From: Gigaspora margarita | Lineage: Eukaryota > Glomeromycota > Glomeromycetes > Diversisporales > Gigasporaceae | Direction: 5' to 3' | Length of the DNA stretch: 64,000 bases | Assembly (NCBI GenBank): GCA_009809945.1 | Contig: WTPW01000875.1 | Coordinates: forward strand, 43,207-107,206 | In this document: positions 56,983 to 64,000 of the stretch, in pieces | How the letters are laid out: each line of letters begins with the position of its first letter | Numbering within the stretch: position 1 is the first letter of the stretch | The notes under the pieces: generated by a model | Seen by the model: the letters and a program-made list of their open reading frames with translations, nothing else | Told to the model about the DNA's origin: nothing | Database searches by the model: none | Translations under genes and position numbers: made by a program

Positions 56983-59900
56983 TTTAGCAGCAGTAGATAC
57001 GATATACAATTGTATACAAACATAAGGATAAAAGCCGATATTATCCAGACAAGAACATACTGCTAATCTCAGAAATTCCTAAGCCATGACACAGCAACAG
57101 TTCAACGAGTTTGTTGATAAATTTTAATACAAACAGGATGCCATCAATAATTAGCTTGCCCAGATATTCAAGGACAGCAACAGCAGTTGTATGCTAATGA
57201 TGGATTGACTGCTATGCGTGTACCTTCTGAAGCAAAAGGGCTATTGGTTTAATTACTAATGTTTCATGGAAGGGAAGATGAAAATGTCATGACATGGTTG
57301 CTCCAAGTTGACTTACTTTTCAAAGCACAAAAGATTGTGGATGAAGAGCATCTCTAGTATATTATTATAGAGTTGAAAGTTGCTGCACTTCAGTGGTATT
57401 TGAATATAATACAAGCAGATGAAGGACAGACACTATTTAAAAAATGGGCCAATTTCAGCAAGAAAATCTAAAAGGCGTTTCAACCTCCACAACACTAGCA
57501 GTATTTGAGGTGATAGCTTAGGAATATAAAGCAAACCTCAACAGTGTTAGAATATACCTCAAGATTTTGAAATATTTTAGAACAAGTGGAAACTATAGAT
57601 AAAGCTGATAAAATTTTGTATTTTACCAAAGGGTTAAAGGCTGGCAAGAAGGCCAAAGTGAACTATTGTTCATCTAAAAGTCTGGAAGAAGCAGTTCATA
57701 TAGCTACTACATATGATATGGCAATGTATAGTGTTAGTAGGACAAAGCACCATATTATGGAGGAAGCCAAAAGTAGTATGCTGAAACCAAGTAATACAGG
57801 AAATAGTGATATAGTACCAATGGAACTCGATATAGCCGAAATAAGAAAGTTCCAAGAGTATAACCAAGTGTATAACTAGATATACAAAGAGAAAAAGAAA
57901 TTTGCTCATGGTAATAATAATAATAAAAAGAAGGAATATAGACAGAAGGAATTGTGTTTTAAATGTGGTCAAAAAGGTCATATTGCAAAATTCTGTTACA
58001 ATAAATTTAAGTCAGATCTTAGTGCATTGGCAAGCACTACTATGGATGCCGAACAAGTGAGCATTATAGAACTGGAATTAATTGGTGGAAAAAAGGAAAA
58101 ACTCTTAAGGGTAAATGGAAGGGTTTGTGGAAAGGATGCTCTATTTTTAATAGATTTGGCGCCTCTAAAGATTTTATTAATGAACAATTTGTAGAGAAGT
58201 ATCAACTATCAGTCAATAGAGAAATTAATGAAAGATCAACTGTGGAACTTGCCAATGGGACACCTTGCACATCAAGTGGATATGTGGCCGATGTGTTGAT
58301 TTAAATGTATCGTTAGAAATAAAAAAGAATTCAATTAGAAGTACTACTGTTACAAAAATATGATGTAATATTAGGGAAACCTTGGCTATATGATCAAAAT
58401 CCTCAAATCAACTAGAAAGAAAATGAAATCTCACTATGGGAAGATAACAAGATTTTTAAAATTATTGCTAAAGCTAGTGCGAAACAAGCACAACTTGCTA
58501 TGGCAATGGTATCAAGGCAATAGCTTGCAAATGATATTAAACAAAAGGCAGAATTATTTGTGATATTAGCCATAACAGAATTGAAGCTGAAAGATGAAGA
58601 GAAGGTACCTGACTACCTAAAGGAAGTTGTTAATGAACACCTGAACATTTTTCTGAAAGATTTGCCAAATCAACTACCTCCAACCTGAAATGTCAACCAT
58701 GAGATTCCTTTACATGAAGGAGTTATGCCTCCTTTTGGCCCAATTTACAAATTATCATTTCATGAATTAAAAGAATTAAAAAGACAGTTAGAGGAAAATA
58801 TGAAAAAAGGATAATTTACTCTAGTTTATCACCTTATGGAGCTTCAGTATTGTTTGTCGCAAAGAAGGATAGTTCTCTTCGTATGTGTGTGGACTATAGA
58901 GCGATAAACAAGATAACAATCAAAATTTGGTACTTGCTCTCTTGTATCAATGATTTGTTAGACCAGCTCACAGGTGCAAAATATTTTAGTAAAATTGACC
59001 TATGATCAGGATATCATCAGTTACATATAAAAGAAGAAGATATTGCAAGGATAGCATTTCAGACACGGAATGGCCACTATGAATTTCTCGTAATGCCATT
59101 TGGATTGACAAATGCTCCTGCTTCTTTTATGCACTTAATGAATGATGTGTTTTAAGACTTCTTAATAAATTTGTAATCATATATCTTGACAATATTTTGG
59201 TGTATAGTAAATCACAAGAAGAGCATGTGCAGCATGTGAATCTGGTATTGAAAAACTTCAGAACCACCAACTGTATAGAAATATGAAGAAATATAAGTTT
59301 AGAAAACCAAGTATAGAATTTTTAGAATATATTGTTTCCTCAGAGGGACTTGCAACTGACCCAAAGAACTAAAAGCTATTAAAACTTGGACTATACCTAA
59401 AAATATCCATGAACTCCATTTATTTTTAGGACTAGTTAATTTTTACAAAAAATTTATACCTGATTGTTCCAAGATATCCATGCCTCTTACAAGTCTTTTA
59501 CACAAAAATTAGCCATACGAGTCGAATGTCGAACAAGAACTAGCATTTGCAGAATTAAAAAAAGCACTTATTGTTGCTCCAGTATTAGCAATACCTGACT
59601 CTAATAAACCATTCATGTATTGACGGATGCATCTGATATGGCAATCAGTGCTGTATTGAGTCAAAATCAATGAAATGGTGAACAACCTGTAGCATATGAG
59701 TCAAGAAAAATGACACCTGCAGAAATCAATTACCCAATCTATGAAAAAGAACTTTTAGCCATTATTCATGCACTAAAATATGGAAAGTGTATTTGGAAGG
59801 ACAAGCCTTTACAATAGTTACTGATCACGTTTCGCTTGAATTTATTAATACTCAAGCAAAATTGTCATGATGACAAGCTAGATAAGTAGAAACATTTCAG

Positions 59901-61555
59901 GCATATAATTTTAAAATTAAATATAGGCCTGGCAAAGATAATAATGTAGCTAATACTCTATCTCAGAAACCTGAAGTTAATATAATATCAACTATACATG
60001 TGGACCCCAAATTTTATGCAACAATCCGAAATGAATATAACAAGGATGAATACTTGTCTAAGCTAATTCATGCTTTTACTAAACCAGATAGCAATCATGC
60101 TAAACAATTAAAGCATCAACTACATCATTACCACTTTGAGGAAGATAGTTTGTTGTATTTGGTTGAAGACGCAGATAATCCACGATTATGTATAATGAAT
60201 ATATCAGAATTAAAAGTAAGGATACTTCATGAACACCATGATATTAATGGCCATCTAGGAATTGATCAAACATATAGTAGCTTACAATGACTATACTACT
60301 AGAAAAGAATGGAAAAGAATATAAGGCGATATATAAATAGCTCTGAAAGTTGCCAAAGGAATAAGGTACAAAACAAGGCACCCACGAGGTTACTTTAGTT
60401 ATTAACTATTCTGAAACAGCCTTGGGAGCAAGTTTCGATGGATTTCATAACTCACTTGCCTACCACGACAAAAGGGTGTAATGCTATTATAGTGGTGGTT
60501 GACTGATTTAGCAAAAGAACACATTTTATTCCTACTCATTCAACTGTCACTGCACCAGAAGTAGCAAAATTGTATTTTAGAGAGATATTTAAACATTATG
60601 GGTTATCACATGGAATTGTATCCAACTGGGACCCTAAATTCATAAGCAAATTTTGGGAAAAATTGTTCAAGTTACTTGGAACGAAACTATGTATATCTAC
60701 AGCAGTACACCCGCAGACTGATGGACAGACTGAATATATTAATAGAATATTGGAAGATATGCTGCATGCATATATTAACTATAAACAAGATAATTGGAAT
60801 CAACTTTTGCTAGCTATAGAATTCGCATATAATAATGCCCAACAGGCATCAACCAGTTTCTCTCTATTTCAACTTGATTATAAACATCATCCAGTGACCC
60901 TAGTACCATAGCAACAAGGGTATTAAATAGGACAAAAGTGAAGGCAGCTCATAACCTATTTGAACATTGGACCGTTATCATGAAGATGGCTAAAGATACA
61001 TTAATAGCAGCACAGGAAAGACAAGTAAAATATTATGACAAAGGTCATAGAGATTTGAAATTTAAAGAGGAAGAACAAGTAATATTGTCTATGCAACATC
61101 TTATACTGGTAGTGGATTCAAAGAGAGTCTCCAGAAAATTGACAGCACAATTTATCAGACCGTATAAAATTTCAAAGAAAATATTGATGACTGCATATAG
61201 GTTGGCACTACTGCCACAACTCAAAATACACCCAGTATTCCACATATCATTACTGAAACTATATGTGCCTAATGAATTTGAAGGAAGAAATGAGGTACTA
61301 CCGCTTTCAGAATATCTTGAAGGAGTGTCCTCAGAACTGGAATTCGAAGTCGAAGAAATTTTGGATAAACGAATGTACTATTAGAAGCCCCAATATTTGG
61401 TTAAGTAGAAAGGGTACCCTCTTTATGAAGCAACATAGGAACTGTTGTCAAATTTGAGTAATGGCATGGAATCGGTAATGTGGTATGAAATGAATAAAGA
61501 TAGAACCAAGAAAAAGGAAAGTGAGGTTGGTTGTTTGGGTTTAGGTGAAGAAGAG

Positions 61556-61911
61556 TATAACAAGTCTAGTTGTACTTTAGTTGACTGATCATTGATCGAT
61601 CGATCAGTATGTCGATGGGATATCGGCCTACAAATAGAATGAAGATCGATAATAACTGGAATAAGCAAGTAGTATTACGATATCACCCTGCATATGCATT
61701 ATGATCATTGATCATGATCGAATGTCGATAAATAAGTAAATAGACAATACAACTGTATGGGGTATCATGAGTAATTAGATTTGCATAATAAATGTAGTCA
61801 CAATTATGTAGTTAGTAAAACAAGTTAATATATAAATAGAAAGCAATTGCTATAATAAGGATAGACTCCTCTTTTTCTTCGCTTAATAATAAAGCACATA
61901 AACCAGTTACA
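61556..61911 (+). repeat. 3' LTR of the chromovirus (356 bp)
   Basis: Aligns end to end with 56628-56982 and ends CCAGTTACA, followed by ATTTA. A purine-rich stretch (about 61500-61555) directly upstream is the likely polypurine tract region. Confidence 0.92.
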
Positions 61912-62005
61912 ATTTAGCAAAATTTATATGTACTTTCTATACTTATATGCATTAATAGTTTATATTGCTTATTTGATCTTTTCAGACAAGTTGGTTCTTA
62001 GCTTA

Positions 62006-63081
62006 GGAAGCTTCCAGAAATTACATAATTTTTTTTTACTAATAAATTTCAAAATTTTACCCCACCCACCCACACCTGATACCCTATTAGCCAATCAAAT
62101 TTTATATTTTTAAAAAAATTATTCATATGACCAATTTTTGGAATTGATAATAAATTTTGATCCATTGGTCTGTTTTGTATAATTTAACTACCAAAATGCT
62201 CATCTCAATGAGACGATTCTAACAAGCCCAAAATCGTTAAAATCTAATCACAGGATCCCAAGATCGTTCAATTTTTGTGTAATTTTAATAGTGATTTTAG
62301 AATCATTAAGTAAATTTCTTTAACATTGAATAACTTTTGACCCACTGGCCCATTTTGGATTATTTAACTACCAAAATGTTTGTCTCAGTGAGACGATTCT
62401 AACAAGGCCAAAAGCGCTAAATTCCAATCACAGGATCCCAAGATCGACAAAGATTTGTATTGTTTTTAACAATACAAATCTTTATGATCTTGGGATCCTG
62501 TGATTGGAATTTAGCAATTTTGGGCTTGTTAGAATCGTATCACTGAGACGAACATTTTGGTAGTTAAATCATCCAAAACGGGCTAGTGGATCAAAAGTAT
62601 TCAATGTTGAAGAAATTTACTTAATGATTCTAAAATCACTATTAAAATTACACAAAAGCTGAACGATTTTGGGATCCTGTGATTATATTTTGATGATTTC
62701 GGGCTTGTTAGAATCGTCTCATCGAGATGAGCATTTTGGTAGTTAAATCATCTGAAACGGACTAGTCGATCAAAAGTTATTAATGTTAAAGAAATTTATT
62801 TAATGATTCTAAAAAAATCACTATTAAAATTACACAAAAGTTGAACGATCTTGGGATCCTGTAATTAGATTTTAACAATTTTGGTCTTGTTAGAATCATC
62901 TCAGTGAGTTGAACATTTTGGTAGTTAAATCATCTAAATTGACCTAGTAGATCAAAAGTTATTAATAATTTTATAATTTTATACTTTTGGCCAGAATTAT
63001 AAAATTTTGACCAGAATTATAACCTGATATTTTGGCGATCCCACCCACCCACCCAAAATTACGTAATTTCTGGAAGCTCCC
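62006..63081. mobile_element. PIF/Harbinger-like non-autonomous element, 3-bp duplication TTA
   Basis: Ends GGAAGCTTCCAGAAATTACA and (inverted) GGGAGCTTCCAGAAATTACG are flanked by TTA (62003-62005, 63082-63084). A 3-bp TTA duplication and GG-starting ends suggest PIF/Harbinger. The interior is two units to the left and three to the right of a palindrome centre near 62465. Each unit has TTTAACTACCAAAATG, GAGACGATTCTAACAAG and ATCACAGGATCCCAAGATCG. GGGTGGGTGGG/CCCACCCACCC runs lie just inside both ends. Confidence 0.78.
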
Positions 63082-63084
63082 TTA

Positions 63085-63647
63085 CTATTCCTTAAACTGT
63101 TTTCTAGGCAAATTTGTCTAGATTTTTAAATATATTTTTTAAATAAAATAAAATTTTATTAAGAATATGGAGCATATATTATTTATAAAATATTTTTTTT
63201 AAAACATATTTTATAAACTTTATTAAAAAAATTTTTAAAATTATTAATAAACTTTAAAGCAATAAAAGTTTAAGTTTTTATTTTAAAATTTTTACTATAA
63301 AATTTTCTTTAGATTTTCATAAATTTTATATGTTCCTGCCTATAAAAAAATTTTACTTCTAATACAAATTGTAATTTTTACAAATAAATCACAAAATTTG
63401 CAACAATCAAGTTGCAATTCTTTTTATAAACTACAATATTGTATTAAAACAAGGAGCTAGAGCTAATATTTTATAGAGTTCACCAAAAAAAATAAATAAT
63501 TTTTTTTTGGCTAATAAATTTTGTCTATTTTTACCTTATAAGCAACTTAAACATTTTTATAAAATATTAAATACTACTATAAAGGGAGTGACAAAAATTA
63601 GGTAATTTTTTAGAAAAGAGTGAGCAAAAAAAAAGTTGAAATTAAAG
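63085..63647. other. AT-rich spacer, nothing recognised
   Basis: Simple AT-rich sequence between the PIF-like element and the SINE. No frame, array or inverted repeat is supported. Confidence 0.45.
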
Positions 63648-64000
63648 GAAGTGGCAATTTAGGGAAGTTGGTAAGTTGTCACCCCCAAGTGGCAGATTTA
63701 GGGTTCAAATCCCACTGGAAACACTTTAAAAAATAGACCTGTATTCTAGTAACTGTTTCTTGTCGATTGGTTGCTTGGTACACTATCTTGAATGGGAGCA
63801 TTCAGCGCACAAAATCCAAGAAACCAGAGAAATAGAACCCCATTTGGTAAGCCCCAAGTAAGGAGGTAGCAAAGATCCTCGAAGGTGCTACCAAAGCTAG
63901 AATACTGGAAACTGGAGCTGAAGAATCAGATGACAAGACATTTGAGAAGAAGGTCCACCAATCTGGCTACCAGAGTCGCACCAGAGGAAAAGGACCTATG
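63648..64000 (+). mobile_element. SINE, plus-strand copy, cut by window end
   Basis: Aligns with the complement of 17328-16970. It has an A box TGGTAAGTTG (63669-63678), B box GGTTCAAATCCC (63702-63713) and the same GC-richer body (CTTGGTACACTATCTTGAAT near 63774). The remainder lies beyond the right edge, so its tail and duplication are not visible. Confidence 0.85.

Larger units (their letters stand above)
56628..61911 (+). mobile_element. Ty3/Gypsy chromovirus, broken fossil with both LTRs
   Basis: Two direct LTRs (356628-scale coordinates are given in their own entries) flank an internal region, and the 5-bp duplication ATTTA lies at 56623-56627 and 61912-61916. Parts in order on the plus strand: gag region (about 57080-57900) with a CCHC zinc knuckle (about 57955-57995), a protease region (about 58080-58200), reverse transcriptase (about 58650-59250), RNase H (about 59600-59980), integrase (about 60200-60900) and a C-terminal chromodomain region (about 61340-61460). 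This pol order and the chromodomain place it among chromoviruses. The coding region is broken in many places, well over ten by eye. The LTRs differ at roughly 25 sites (about 93% identity), so the insertion is moderately old. Confidence 0.92.

Noticed and set aside
61423-61668. 81-codon minus-strand frame
   Set aside because: Antisense of the chromovirus 3' end and LTR.

Overview
This is a very A+T-rich eukaryotic window that looks like repeat-dense, gene-poor DNA from an early-diverging fungus. My best guess is an arbuscular mycorrhizal fungus (Glomeromycotina). The guess rests on base composition, two GT-AG introns of about 100 bp in the one clear host gene, and the mix of LINE, hAT, Tc1, Helitron-like, chromovirus and MITE sequences. 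The organism cannot be proven from this sequence. Only one intact host gene is convincing: a three-exon cytochrome P450 on the minus strand (41341-43212).

Layout. 1-4.4 kb: a degraded LINE on the minus strand (ORF1-like, endonuclease, reverse transcriptase) that runs off the left edge. 4.5-16.3 kb: mostly non-coding inverted-repeat elements, many with readable target-site duplications, plus tandem repeats. 16.4-17.3 kb: a long tRNA-headed SINE; a second copy enters at 63.65 kb and a truncated copy lies at 53.1 kb. 18.3-23.6 kb: a foldback element split by a 4.4-kb Helitron-like element that carries a minisatellite of about 3.5 kb, and split again by a 390-bp hAT-type MITE. 24.1-25.5 kb: a 46-bp satellite, also MITE-split, followed by a G-quadruplex motif. 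26.5-27.0 kb: a GC-richer minisatellite. 27.8-37.3 kb: a nest at least four levels deep, centred on a 7.6-kb hAT transposon with a broken BED/hAT transposase. 37.3-39.6 kb: more inverted-repeat elements. 39.6-50.9 kb: a visibly CpG-richer block holding the P450, with discrete MITE or MULE-like insertions. 50.9-54.3 kb: two hAT-like elements, one carrying a broken Tc1 transposon. 56.6-61.9 kb: an LTR chromovirus fossil with both LTRs and a 5-bp duplication. 62.0-63.1 kb: a 3-bp-duplication (PIF/Harbinger-like) palindromic element.

How the parts relate. Apart from the P450 there is no pathway here; the window is mainly a stratigraphy of transposition. Nesting order and target-site duplications let many insertions be ordered in time. 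Three internal sequence modules recur inside elements whose termini and target-site duplications differ. This suggests that non-autonomous elements in this genome are assembled from exchangeable cores and ends.
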